In this document: piece after piece, positions 47,096 through 57,560 of the stretch
How positions within the stretch are numbered: the stretch's first letter is position 1
Layout of the letters: each line of letters opens with the position of its first letter
NCBI GenBank assembly: GCA_025716855.1
Contig: JAIXMQ010000032.1
Coordinates: forward strand, 248,001 to 312,000
Length of the DNA: 64,000 bases
Source of the DNA: Pilaira anomala
Taxonomy: Eukaryota; Mucoromycota; Mucoromycetes; Mucorales; Mucoraceae
Direction of reading: 5' to 3'
Notes under the pieces: model-generated
What the model saw: only the letters and a program-made list of their open reading frames with translations
What the model was told of the DNA's origin: nothing
Database searches by the model: none
Program-made: the position numbers and the translations under genes

Positions 47096-50000
47096 ATGGA
47101 TAAAATTTATTTTCAGGAAGCTTTGAAAAGCCTCAACACTTCTCAGAGGGATTGCGTATTATCTACTGCTGAAAATCTTCAAATCCTTGCTGGACCTGGC
47201 TCAGGAAAGACAAGAGGTACAGATACAAACTTTTTTTTTTTCAAAAAAACGCGTGCATAGTAATAAAAATAAAAAAGTTTTAACTATGCGTGTTGCTCAT
47301 TTGGTCATTGAAAAGGGAATCTCCCCAAGCCGTATTATTGTTGTAACTTTCACCACAAAAGCAGCTGGAGAAATGAAGAAGAGACTCCTGAAGCTCATTG
47401 GTGAGCGTAACACTCACAGGTTGCTCATTGGCACTTTCCATGCTATTTGTTCAAGGTTACTCCACAAGTATCCTGCTCTAGCTGGGCTCGACCCCAATTT
47501 CACTATCTGTGAGCCAGATCAATGGTATAATATCCTTTCGTTTTTATTTTCTTTTTACCCTTGTTATATATTAACTAGAAAAATATACAGTAAACAGATC
47601 ATAAGCCAAATTAAAAAGGATAAGAAGATAGACTTAAGCGATTTTACAAGAAAAGATATGGAACCTGGTATGTAAAATAAATCTGATGATTTTTTTTTGT
47701 ATTGTTTAAATTGACATCTTTTTGTATAGGTGCTATTCTTGGCATTATTAGTAAAGCAAAGAGTCAAGGAGAAGATGAGTATATGTTTGAACGATATTAT
47801 GCAGATGATTTCAAGCGAAAAGATATTGTGAAGATTTATTTTGCTTATGAAGCTGAATTAAAGAGACAAAATATGGTGGTAAGATGAACCATTATGATGT
47901 ATTTTTTTATAAAGAAAAAATGACTGATTTAATAAAATTTAGGACTTCGACAACTTGTTGATGAAATGTTGCGTTTTACTCCGTAATAAAAACAATGTCC
48001 TGGCCGATATCAAAAGTATCTTGGTTGACGAGGTAAGTATTTAATTTAAATATTATTTAACATTTTTGAGATTAAAGACTTGCATAATTAGTATCAAGAT
48101 ACAAACGTTGTTCAATACGATTTGATTAAATTAATGATGCTTCAAAAGAACGATAAAACTATTACAATTGTAGGCGATCCAGATCAATCTATCTTCGGAT
48201 GGAGAAGTGCGGAACCAAAAAACTTTGGCAAAATGGCAAAGGAATACGCAAAAACGTGTGCAATGAAATTGGAGAGAAACTATAGAAGCACCGGTCTTAT
48301 TATCGATGCGGCTATGCATGTTATCAAACAAGGTAAAAAAAAAAAGAAGTTTTTTTCATAGGATGGTTTCAAACATTTAATGAAATATATATAGATAAAA
48401 ACCGTATCGATAAAGTATTGTATACAAATAATCCTAAAGGTATCCCAATGTCTTTAATTAAAACACAAAACAGTGAGACAGAAGCCGAATTCGTCGCAAC
48501 TGAAATAAAGAAAGCATTAAGAAATTCAAAAGGCCTAATTCGATATAAGGATATCGCAATCCTTATGCGAATGAATTTCATCTCTCGCCAGTTTGAAACT
48601 ACTTTTCGACACAGCAAAATTCCGTTCACAATGGTACTTTTTTTGGGGGGGGGGGACATTCAAGTAAATAGACACTAATGATTCGTATGAATATACATTA
48701 GGTTGGTGGTGATAGATTCTTTGACCGTATTGAAATTAAGGATATTACAAGTTATTTGTCATTTGCATATAATCCAAAGAATACAACAGCATTTACTCGT
48801 ATTATCAATGTACCTAAACGTGGTATTGGACAAGTCACATTAAATAAGATTATGGATGAAAACGCTGCAGACAAAGAGTCATTGTTATATACACTTAAGA
48901 AAATTATTCAACGTAGAACCTGTGCTAGCTTCACCGGTGCAGTTCTTGGAAAGCTTAGACATTTCATTGATATAATCTTACATATCCGTGCTTTAATTGA
49001 CGAAAAGGTACAATATAAACATAGATTTTTTTTTTTGTATTTTAACACTTTGATAAAAGAAATCGGTAGCAGATATACTTTCATACATTTATACTGCAAC
49101 AGAATATCAAAAGCACTTGAAAGATAAGCATCATCAAGACTGGCAGTCGAGATGGGAGAATTTAGGTGAACTTTTATCGATTGCAAAAAAGACCGATGAA
49201 ACCTCTGCTGAATTAAATGCTCAGTTTGATAAGGAAGATGGTATTAATAGTCAAGATGCAACTGTTGTTGAACCTGTAGAAGTAGAACCTGTACAGCCTG
49301 AGCCTGGAGTAGAAAAAGAAGATAATAATGAAACCAAACAATCTGATGATGAGGACGATGTCTTGGATTTGACCTCAATTAAACAGGAGTAAGCAGATAT
49401 ATATATATATATATATTCAAATATTACGTACACATAACTTAAGATAATACTTTCATAGAATTAAGACCGAACCAGGTATTGAATCAAATATAAAAGAGGA
49501 ATTTAAAAATGTTAAGATTGAGGATCCTGAATTTGATCCAAGAAACTTTGGTCTTAATGATGACTTGAAAGAGGAGAAGAAAGATTTCAAAGAGCCAAAA
49601 AATTCAAAAGAGCCAAAAGAGTCAAAAGAAAACAATGATGATAAGGATGATGAGCCAAAGAATTTTGGAACAGATGATATGGATCCAATTGCGGAATTCT
49701 TAGAATACTGTTCTCTCTGTTCTAATCAGAAGGAGCTAGAAGAAGCTGAAGGGGGAGGAGGTGTAAGTTTGTTTTTTTTATTATTTTGACAGATACATGC
49801 ATAAAATACTAAAATTCATAAACAGAAAGTAACAATTGCTACAATGCACGCTGCAAAAGGTAAGAGCGAATGATATTTTTTTAAAAAATCTAACACATAT
49901 ATTTACTGATATTTCTTTATGTATAATAGGTTTGGAATGGCCCTGTGTTTTTATCGTCTCTTGTAATGATGGAATTATTCCCCACTCTCGATGTGATGAT

Positions 50001-50551
50001 CTGCAAGAAGAAGGGTAATTATCTCTATTTCATTACGCTTACTATTCATTTAACGCCCCTCCTCCCCCCCCCCCTTTTTTTTTGCTAGTCGATTACTTTA
50101 CGTTGCAATGACTCGCTCTCAGTGTAAGATTACCAAATCAATTTTTTTTATGCATGCTTATTAACTTTATTTAACTAATATAGTCCTATTGTATTGTATT
50201 GTACCAAGCTACAGAGACGTATGGGGCCAGCGTAGGCATCAATCGGTGTCTTGCTTTTTAAATGGAATGCCTAAAGAAATTTGCTCAACTAAAGCAATTG
50301 AATGGAATGCAGAAGTAAGAACTTTGTTGGCGACCACAATCAATCGACCCGTACCTGACGAAAGTCATAAGAAGACCGATGCCGAAGAAATAATTGACAT
50401 TCGATTTGGAGCGGCGGGTCAACGAGTTAACACTGAAGATATGGGTGGGTTTTCTTCTGCTGCCGGGCTAAAGAGGGACATTCAAAAGAAACCAAATAAG
50501 AGATCTAAATCTGGACAAACAGATTTAGCACAAAAGAAAATCAAGTTTTAA
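47096..50551 (+). CDS. SRS2: Srs2-type UvrD-family DNA helicase, 874 aa
   Basis: Srs2 is a 3'-5' helicase that strips Rad51 from DNA and limits recombination. Fourteen exons: 47096-47216, 47278-47524, 47591-47667, 47730-47878, 47943-48032, 48092-48332, 48395-48633, 48702-49007, 49060-49388, 49459-49762, 49826-49859, 49930-50014, 50089-50123 and 50184-50551 (875 codons with the stop). All SF1A motifs are present: I AGPGSGKTR, Ia VVTFTTKAAGEMKKR, II LVDEYQDTN (split by an intron), III GDPDQSIFGWRSA, IV LERNYRSTG, V TMHAAKGLEWPCVF and VI RLLYVAMTRSQ. An acidic insert between IV and V carries four SUMO-type motifs. The tail is shorter than in yeast. Exons 3, 9 and 14 have the least certain boundaries. 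Srs2 is preferred over UvrD-type Fbh1 because no F-box is present. Confidence 0.85.
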
Positions 50552-50652
50552 AAAAAAAAGAAGCGTAATTGCTAAATTATATCATATCTATTTTTTTATT
50601 CATATTAAATAAGTACTTTTTTTTTTTTAATAAAAAATATAATATTTGATTA

Positions 50653-51117
50653 TTATGAACTCCATTTTGCAAATTCTTCACGGAAAGCATTTAATCTTTG
50701 AGTAGAATATAAAAAGTAATCGAAATCAATTTCACTTTGATTTGTTTGAATTAAACCCCATAAACCCCAATACAAGTGACCTGTCATGAGCCACACGGCA
50801 GCCTCTTTTTGTAAAGATTCAGGTGTAACCGACGCATTGATGTCGGGATTATCAAACTTGGAAGGTGTGTCGAGATAGGCTTTTAAGAAACGAATTTGTT
50901 CATCATAAGTTGGGTACTTGCTTAAATCCATTGAAGCCGGTTGTTCTGAATGATAATCGTACGCCCATTCACAAAAATGGTTTGATAAATCGTATCCACG
51001 TGGGTTATATCCTGCGTACTCGAAATCTACTACAACTAACTCATCTGTTTTCTCTAATCGAAGCACATTACCATATTGGGTCTAAATATACAAGATAAGT
51101 ATAAAAAGATAAAACAC

Positions 51118-51155
<38 letters not shown>

Positions 51156-52007
51156 TTACATCGTTATGTGCAAAAACAACAGGTGAATGAACTTTGTCTA
51201 AAATCTGTTTACATTCTTCAATTTCAAAAGGTAATCTTTCCAAATTATAAACCTCTAAAACTTTAGCCCAGCCTTCACTTTTACTCATCAAGTTTGGTAA
51301 TATCCCCATAACAATACGATAACATTTATCGATATTTGACCAAATTTCTAAATGATCTTTTGATGGGTCAAATGGGTAGACGGCGACAATATCATGAATT
51401 TCTCGAAGACAAGATGCAATTCGTTTTGATATCTCTGGTTCACACATTTCGTCATGTGTTAATGTGGTGGAAGGTAAGTATTGTTCGAATCTACCGTTTC
51501 CGAATACGCCTAATAGGTTAGGACCGATATTTAAGCTGGATAAACGAGCAAGCCACGCTAACTCATTTTCTCGGTCAATAAATTGGTCTACACCATTACC
51601 ATAAACTCTGAATAGTAATCGTCGTTTCTCATTTTCAGGATTAATAAAAAACACGGCACTGTGTTGACAACTGTTGTTAAGTAAAAAAAAAAAAGAAAAG
51701 AAGGGACTAGACGCTTTTGACTTACTTTGTTAAGGCTCCACTTACTCGTTGAATCTTGATCTTTTTGACACCTTCAGCCCATTCCGGGAAAAGTACTTGA
51801 ATTAGTTTCAAGACTTTGGTGTTTAAAGCATCACCTTTAAGGACACTACAAAAATAATAAAATAAAAGCAGAAACTTTTTAAATAAGTACTCTTAAAAAA
51901 AACAAATACTCTAACAAACAAAGCGATAATAAAACATACGCAAGGTCAATAATAGTATCACAACCAGGGATAGCAGATAAATCTTCACTTGAGCTTGGAG
52001 AAGACAT
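50653..52007 (-). CDS. Choline/ethanolamine kinase, 371 aa
   Basis: Phosphorylates choline or ethanolamine in the first step of the Kennedy pathway, in the cytosol. Exons are 51940-52007, 51726-51845, 51160-51658 and 50653-51081, 372 codons with the stop. Family motifs are GALTNAVFFINPENEKRRLL (nucleotide-binding loop), VYGNGVDQFIDRENEL, the catalytic VVFAHNDTQYGNVLRLE with the Asp/Asn pair, and VVDFEYAGYNPRGYDLSNHF with the metal-binding Asp. The third intron cuts the HND-TQYGN motif. I chose the acceptor giving the canonical GALTNAV sequence; a second acceptor 15 nt upstream would insert five residues. Whether choline or ethanolamine is preferred cannot be told from sequence alone. Confidence 0.92.
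51118..51154. repeat. (TAA)n repeat in an intron of the choline/ethanolamine kinase
   Basis: About 12 ATA/TAA units directly inside the third intron's 5' region, next to the GT donor. Confidence 0.9.
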
Positions 52008-52166
52008 AGTATAAGCAAAAGAAAGAAAATAAGTAAACACGAGAGAAAAGAGAGAGAAAGGAAAAAGATTTTATGGGTCAGTTTCAATTTATTTACAGAT
52101 GAAAATTTATTATGTTGTGTGTTGGGGGTATAATATAAACATTTAATTCTTTGCTACAGTATCTTT

Positions 52167-53672
52167 TTAGATTGCATTTGGTTCTTTCTTTCTTGCATTT
52201 ACTTCAATTTTGTATTCCATCAAAGTACCTAAATTAAGACCAAAATATACACCATCTATTGTTTGCTTTGTATGGAATGGCACTACATATCAATTACGCG
52301 GAGTTTAGTATACAAAAAAGATGATCTCTTTTTAAAAAAACATACAAAACCATAATAACTTTTGATCTCCCATTACTTCTATCCAATTTGCTCTCATTCC
52401 TTGATCGAATATATTTTCGCCTGATTCTGTAAACATTGGTATAAACGTATCTTCACCAGCTTTTTTATCTTCTTTCCAATTTTGAAACTTTACGTTTTCA
52501 ATTGTGGTTCGATTATGTAAGACCAACCATAGGTGAGACATTGTAAATGCGCCGAGAATAAATGTAAGGATACCTCCGCTATAAAATAAATCAATTTTTA
52601 AAATCATAAATAAAAAAAAAGGGGGGGGGGGGAAGCTTACACAATGAGTACTGAAAGTGCTATACCGTCAAATGTAGCCTAAAACAAATCAGGAGAAAAT
52701 ATCAGATATTGGTAGTAACAAGATGAATATTGAATTACTTACTAGACTATTAAACTGTATAAATGCTGCTAAAGTAGTTGAAAATATCCATATACCAAGG
52801 ATTGTAACATAGAATAAGAATTGAATATAGTATCTATAATTTAAAACGCCCACGCATCCATTTACCCTATTTAAACATTATTATTATTTTTTTTTCTCTT
52901 TTTTTTTTGTTTTTTGTTATTTGTTACCATGGACAATGGCTAATTAAAAAAAACATTGCTTAGCAACTACATTATATTTATTTAAATGTCTAATTATGCT
53001 TACTGATCCATTTTTAAAACACAAGTGCCACAGACACGACAATGATGAGTTCGATCTGGTTTCCAAACTTGGCATGTGTCACACCATTCTGGGTTATCGC
53101 TTAATATTGTATGAGGTTTATCCAAATTATCTATATCCTATAGTTACCGACTTTTAAAGTTAAAAAAAAATTGTCTGTAGTAATAAATTAAAATTTACCT
53201 TTGCATGACCTGGCTTTTTTGATACGATTCTGGCATAAGATATAAGAAACATTATAAAAAATATATTAAAGAAAACCAAGTACACAATAGCTTGTGTATG
53301 ACGATTAAATTTCCACAATAAGACAACTTTTTAAATTATGTCGTCAGTACATGGTTTCATACTTTATTTTTTTTTATTTTTACTTGAGTACTTACAGACG
53401 ATACGACATATATATCCATAATAAACATATGCAGAAAGACAAATAATAAAAAGAATGGGTAACCAGCCCCAATCTCTATGTTGACCTGGCTTCTTTCCTT
53501 TTGGTAATGGCATAGCTATATCAGTGATTACAGAAAATAAGAAGATTATTGGCCATAGTTTATTATAGATTGGTGATTGGGAGTTACAGCATCCTCCTCC
53601 TGTTGCTTGTTCGGTATTTTTTCGTTTTCGAGTTGTTATTCGGTGCCTTTCTGCATCATCAGTTGTTTGCAT
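52167..53672 (-). CDS. DHHC-type protein S-palmitoyltransferase, 353 aa
   Basis: Transfers palmitate to cysteines of membrane-associated proteins. Eight exons: 53396-53672, 53199-53326, 53004-53137, 52928-52939, 52743-52866, 52641-52678, 52346-52578 and 52167-52282, 354 codons with the stop. The cysteine-rich domain reads WCDTCQVWKPDRTHHCRVCG, TCVLKMD, HHCPWVNGCVG. The catalytic part of DHHC-PW is made by exon 4, a microexon of only 12 nt (CCATTGTCCATG). Two hydrophobic segments lie before and two after the domain (LWPIIFLFSVITDIAMPL, WGWLPILFIICLSAYVYYGY; YIQFLFYVTILGIWIF, GGILTFILGAFTMSHLWLVL). A TTxE-like motif (RTTIEN) follows TM4, as in most DHHC enzymes. I chose the ATG at 53672 because the upstream part of the open frame is Phe/Leu-rich and unlike a family N-terminus. 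Confidence 0.92.
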
Positions 53673-54193
53673 TTTTGTTTTTTTGTATAGATGAAAAAGA
53701 GAAAGAGAGAGCAAGAAAAGAAAAAACACTTTGTGCTTCCATAAGATCATCGTAGTTCTAATCATTACGTCATGTTCCTCTTTGTCCCTTTTCAAAAAAT
53801 GATTGGGTTAAAGTTAAAAAGGTTTTCTATGAAGCTTTTGTTAGAAAATGTGAAAATATGCCAAATATAAAAGAGTTGTGTGTAACAAATAATGATTATA
53901 ATTATTGGTCATACTTTTTTTTTATTGGGAGACACACCTCACCAATTTAAGTAGTCTTAACAATGATTGAAGTGATAACTATCATGTCTCATTATAACTA
54001 AGATAAACTTTGTTGCTTTTTTTATATAATTCTAATTGAAATAAACGTATGGGTAACAGTAATATAAACATCATGAACGAGTTTCTTCAAAATAGAAAGA
54101 TATTGGGGTTTCCATCCTATTACAAGGAATAAAGGTATATCCTGAGGAAAACAACCAAATATAGTTGTAGGGTATTTAGCGACAACACGCATT
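53673..54193. other. Upstream region of the DHHC gene, no gene seen
   Basis: AT-rich. The minus-strand frame at 54022-54216 could be a shifted continuation of the relic at 54194-54436 but is not convincing. Confidence 0.4.
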
Positions 54194-54436
54194 TTAATTA
54201 CAATAAACCAACGCATGTCTTATCCAGCCTTTACAATCACTCAAAGTAATTTCGGATACAGAATCCATTATCCTAAGTGCCAATAAATCCGGAATCAAAT
54301 GGGTTTTATTTGATAGAACAGGAATGGAATACAAATTAAGACCACTAGAGATAATGCTGTTAATCACCGTCTTTCCTTCAATCATAACTTTGCATCGATC
54401 AGACTGATGGTTATTTGAGATGGCCACTAAAGACAA
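54194..54436 (-). pseudogene. Fragment related to the 55103-57155 gene
   Basis: After a splice-acceptor-like TTTAG the minus strand reads VAISNNHQSDRCKVMIEGKT, then VINSIISSGLNLYSIPVLS, against SDRCKVMIEGKTVINNVIS and RGLEMTYIPVL in the neighbouring gene. The frame ends soon after (GWIRHALVYCN). Only this small block is left. Confidence 0.7.
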
Positions 54437-54904
54437 TTATTATTGACGGAAGGTTGGTTTGTTATTGAATCTATGATTTTTTTTTTTTTTTTTTTGAAGG
54501 CTTAAAATATAATTTGAATATTGTGAGTAATTGAAATTACACATTGCAATAAAACCATTATTATATAGTAGCTGAATTACCAGCAGGAATTCTATCGCCT
54601 GAGATTGAGCTTGTTAATTACAAGCAAGATGACCATATCAGCTTACTGATATATTACAAAAATTGTCTTTTTATCTATATGGTCTATCATTTAATCACAC
54701 AACTAATAATTATTTTGAGTCTGTCAAATTTCAGGTATCCGCAATTTTCATTTGCTTTCACGAAATAAATAATACATGTAACAGTTAAATTAGTATACGA
54801 TAAGAGATAATTTTTATTTAAATGAAATCATTTAAAAAAGAAGGTGTGAAATAAAAGAGGGCGGTGTTTGTTCACGAGAAAAAGTGAGGTAAGTATAAGA
54901 ATGT
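54437..54904. other. AT-rich spacer, no gene seen
   Basis: Poly-T run at about 54479-54495. No coding signal. Confidence 0.4.
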
Positions 54905-55131
54905 GGTGCTGGTGCACTAGAAGAAACAAGGTTCGAATATCGTACCCGCTCTATTTAAGGCTGAAAAAAATTTCAGACTTTTGTGGCCTTAAATCGTATC
55001 ATAGCCTTATTTCTGACTTGAGGAAGTTAAATATGTCCAAATTTTGCAGAGAATTGCGGCCTTAAATAGAGCAGGTACTGTAATAAAGGTAGTGCTGGTA
55101 CACTAGAAAGGAGGTGCTGGCACACTAGAAG
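54905..55131. repeat. Three GTGCTGGYRCACTAGAA units
   Basis: GTGCTGGTGCACTAGAAGAA (54907), GTGCTGGTACACTAGAAAGG (55091) and GTGCTGGCACACTAGAAGAA (55112) are the same about 20-bp unit. The first is separated from the others by MITE-2b. The last covers the C-terminal codons of the minus-strand gene (SSVPAPPF). Confidence 0.8.
54940..55080. mobile_element. TIR element MITE-2b, 141 bp, TA-flanked
   Basis: The ends TCGTACCCGCTCTATTTAAG and CTTAAATAGAGCAGGTACTG are inverted repeats of over 20 bp with few mismatches, flanked by TA on both sides (54938-54939 and 55081-55082). Same family as 4377-4465. No coding capacity; probably moved by a Tc1/mariner-type transposase. Confidence 0.8.
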
Positions 55132-57155
55132 AAGTGTATTTGACTCCTCTAAAAACGACCCAGTTTGACTTGATCCACTGTTTTTTGTTGTTTACTGGGG
55201 CTTCTTGTCGGTTGTTGTACTTAGGTCCTTTTGTAAATCCCTTAGCCCTTTCAGTGGTTTTAATATTTTCATCGATTAGACTACTTGTATTAACGCATTT
55301 ACTTTGGAATTCAAGTAACAATCTTGTAAGGTCAGGAAGGATCTTAAAATTTTCAATTGTGTCGATCAAAGAAAAGGATGAAATTTCATTTCCAACATAT
55401 AAACCAGGTAGGAACCGAAGAGATAACAAGGAAATATAGTTCAGTTCCACAGATATGCAAAACAGGAATATATGTCATCTCAAGCCCACGAGAGATGACA
55501 TTGTTGATTACTGTCTTTCCTTCTATCATTACTTTACACCGGTCAGATTGGCATTTTAAGTTTCCCGGGTCGTATTTGGCAAATTCACCAGAAGCAATCT
55601 CGTTTTCAACATTACGTCTTTGAATCATCTTATCAATTATGATTCTTAGATCGATCTTTAAACTTGTATTGCCATCTTCATTACCTGCTTTGTAAACTGT
55701 ATCTCCCCATTTGGAGCGCAAGTCAGTTTCATCAAATAGTTCTTCGATTATAGGCGCCCAAATTTTGATTACATAATCCCACTTGGAACAATCAATATCT
55801 GGATTGAATATGTAGGATGACTTCGTATACAATTTTATTAAGTGTTTGAGAAGATAAACGAAATAAGATTCTTCGGCATTCAACTTTTTATATTGATCCT
55901 CTAGTCGTTTCAACCAACTTGATAACTTCTTTAATTTTTTTCCAAAGGATGATTTGCTTTGGATAATAGATGTCATGATTGAATTAAACTCGTCTGTTAA
56001 CTTCAATAAATTGTCATTTATTTCACTGTCTTCTTCCACCTTTACTGGAAAACGCGACTGTAAATTGAGCCATTGGTCTTCGGTGAAAAGGGTTGACTGA
56101 ACATCTCCAAACTTGTACGAGAGATCGAGAATCGAATTCATTCCCAGGCTAACACAGGTTTGATCTTGTATTGAAAGACCACTGAAAGAGCAGTAATTCT
56201 TCAAAGCATCGTTTTTAATATATGAGCCTACGCTCCCATTCAAGTCACCAATATATATATCATCATGTTCGTTAACTTTATGGCTTGATTCTTTGTGTGG
56301 CGCCTTTCTTTTTTTATTATTCAACTTATCCTCTAAAATTTCTTCAACCGAAGTGTGAACAAATTCTAATTGCAAGTTGATTTGACGTTCTTCAGATTGC
56401 TCGATTGATTCCTAAAAAAAAAGAGATTTAATTAGCATGTTAAAGTCTCCTTCTACATTGGTGCTGGGTAAAAGAGTAGTAAAAAATGAGGTAGTAAAAT
56501 CACGGATGAATTTTTCTTCAATTAGCCGTTAAACCACCAAAATACTTACCAGTTTTTTTTAAGTATAACACTTGTTTTTTTTAAAGAAAAAACAAGTATA
56601 ATACTTGTTCTTTTTTTTACTTTGGACAAGAAAGAAAAAAGGATCATTTTCTATTTGAGATTTATTAGGCAAAATGAATCATTTATTTTTTGATAAAATT
56701 ATTAGACTTACCATTGATAACAACATGTTTTATGCACAGGTTTTTTTTTCTTGGAACAATCTCTTCTCTAGATAAGGAGTGTGGCAAAAGAAGAGATTAA
56801 AAACTGTATCGGTAAGGAAGGAAGATTCATTTTGGAATATATATAAAAAGAAGAAAGTGAAAGAAAAGAACAAAATAAAAAAAAAACATTATTTATAATG
56901 AAACCCCCCCCCCCCTGTTTGTCTGGCGTATGAGAAAAAAAACCTGTCTGTATGCCATGTGAAAAAAAAATTTGATGTAATGGTGTATTTCATGCAAAAG
57001 TTATAAAAAACCTTATTCACGTGACGATGTGCCTGGTTATACATACTTTTAATAAATCCGGATAAAAGTCATCCGTGATTTTACTACCTTTTTTTTTACT
57101 ACTCTTTTCCCCGACTTCTTCTACATTTCCCAAAAACGTACTCTGCTCATTAGTT
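55103..57155 (-). pseudogene. Frameshifted gene of a repeated family, interrupted by MITE-1
   Basis: Visible exons are 57125-57155 (TNEQSTFLGN) and 55386-56411, starting ESIEQSEERQINLQLEFVHT. The middle part has FVYLLKHLIKLYTKSSYIFN, WDYVIKIWAPIIEELFDETD, KIDLRIIIDKMIQRR, ENEIASGEFAKYD and CKVMIEGKTVINNVISRG. After IPVLHICGTEL the frame shifts by one base near 55440 and continues as YISLLSLRFLPGLYVGNEIS, SFSLIDTIENFKILPDLTRL, ending SSSVPAPPF at 55103. The KxDLR...ExASGE pattern may be a PD-(D/E)XK-like core, but this is inference. MITE-1 copy D sits in the intron between the two exons. The N-terminus is not found. A fragment of a relative lies 0.7 kb away. Confidence 0.6.
56460..57117. mobile_element. 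Complete TIR element MITE-1 copy D, 658 bp, with 10-bp target duplication
   Basis: Terminal inverted repeats of about 45 bp: the left GGGTAAAAGAGTAGTAAAAA and GGTAGTAAAATCACGGATGA answer the right end (TCATCCGTGATTTTACTACC, then TACTACTCTTTTCCCC). Identical direct repeats CTTCTACATT at 56450-56459 and 57118-57127 mark the insertion. Long TIRs with 9-10-bp target duplications fit Mutator-like (MULE) non-autonomous elements. No transposase is encoded. An internal hairpin lies at 56758-56798. Confidence 0.88.
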
Positions 57156-57560
57156 CTGTAAAATATGATATAAGGCTTGTGAAAAAAAAGGGCGATAAAA
57201 AACACGTTTTTTATAGATTTGAGAAACTTTCAAAAACAAAATTATGCAATTGCCAAGAATAAATATTGACAACAACATTTTGTAATATTGCATTTGATAA
57301 AAATACAAATTTGTTTAAAACCATTTATTACTTTATATTGCAAAGTATCTTTTTGAAAGAATGATGTTGTAAATATCAACCCTTAAAAGTCTTCTTGAAC
57401 AGGATAACATTTCCCTTGACGCTAATAATTTGAAACGGTGGGCTTCAGTCTTTTTTTTAAAAAAAAAAAGTTGTTTATTGATTGATTACTTGATAGTCAC
57501 AATAACTCCTTAAAATGATAAGCTAAAAATCTAACGATAAAAAAAAATTAGTTATAGTTA
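57156..57560. other. Spacer between the broken gene and the transposase
   Basis: AT-rich. Expected to contain the left end of the DD34E element, but I could not identify a terminal repeat. Confidence 0.35.

Noticed and set aside
54928..54945. GGTTCGAAT resembling a tRNA T-loop
   Set aside because: No acceptor stem, anticodon stem or CCA-side pairing could be built around it. The neighbouring sequence is the start of MITE-2b.
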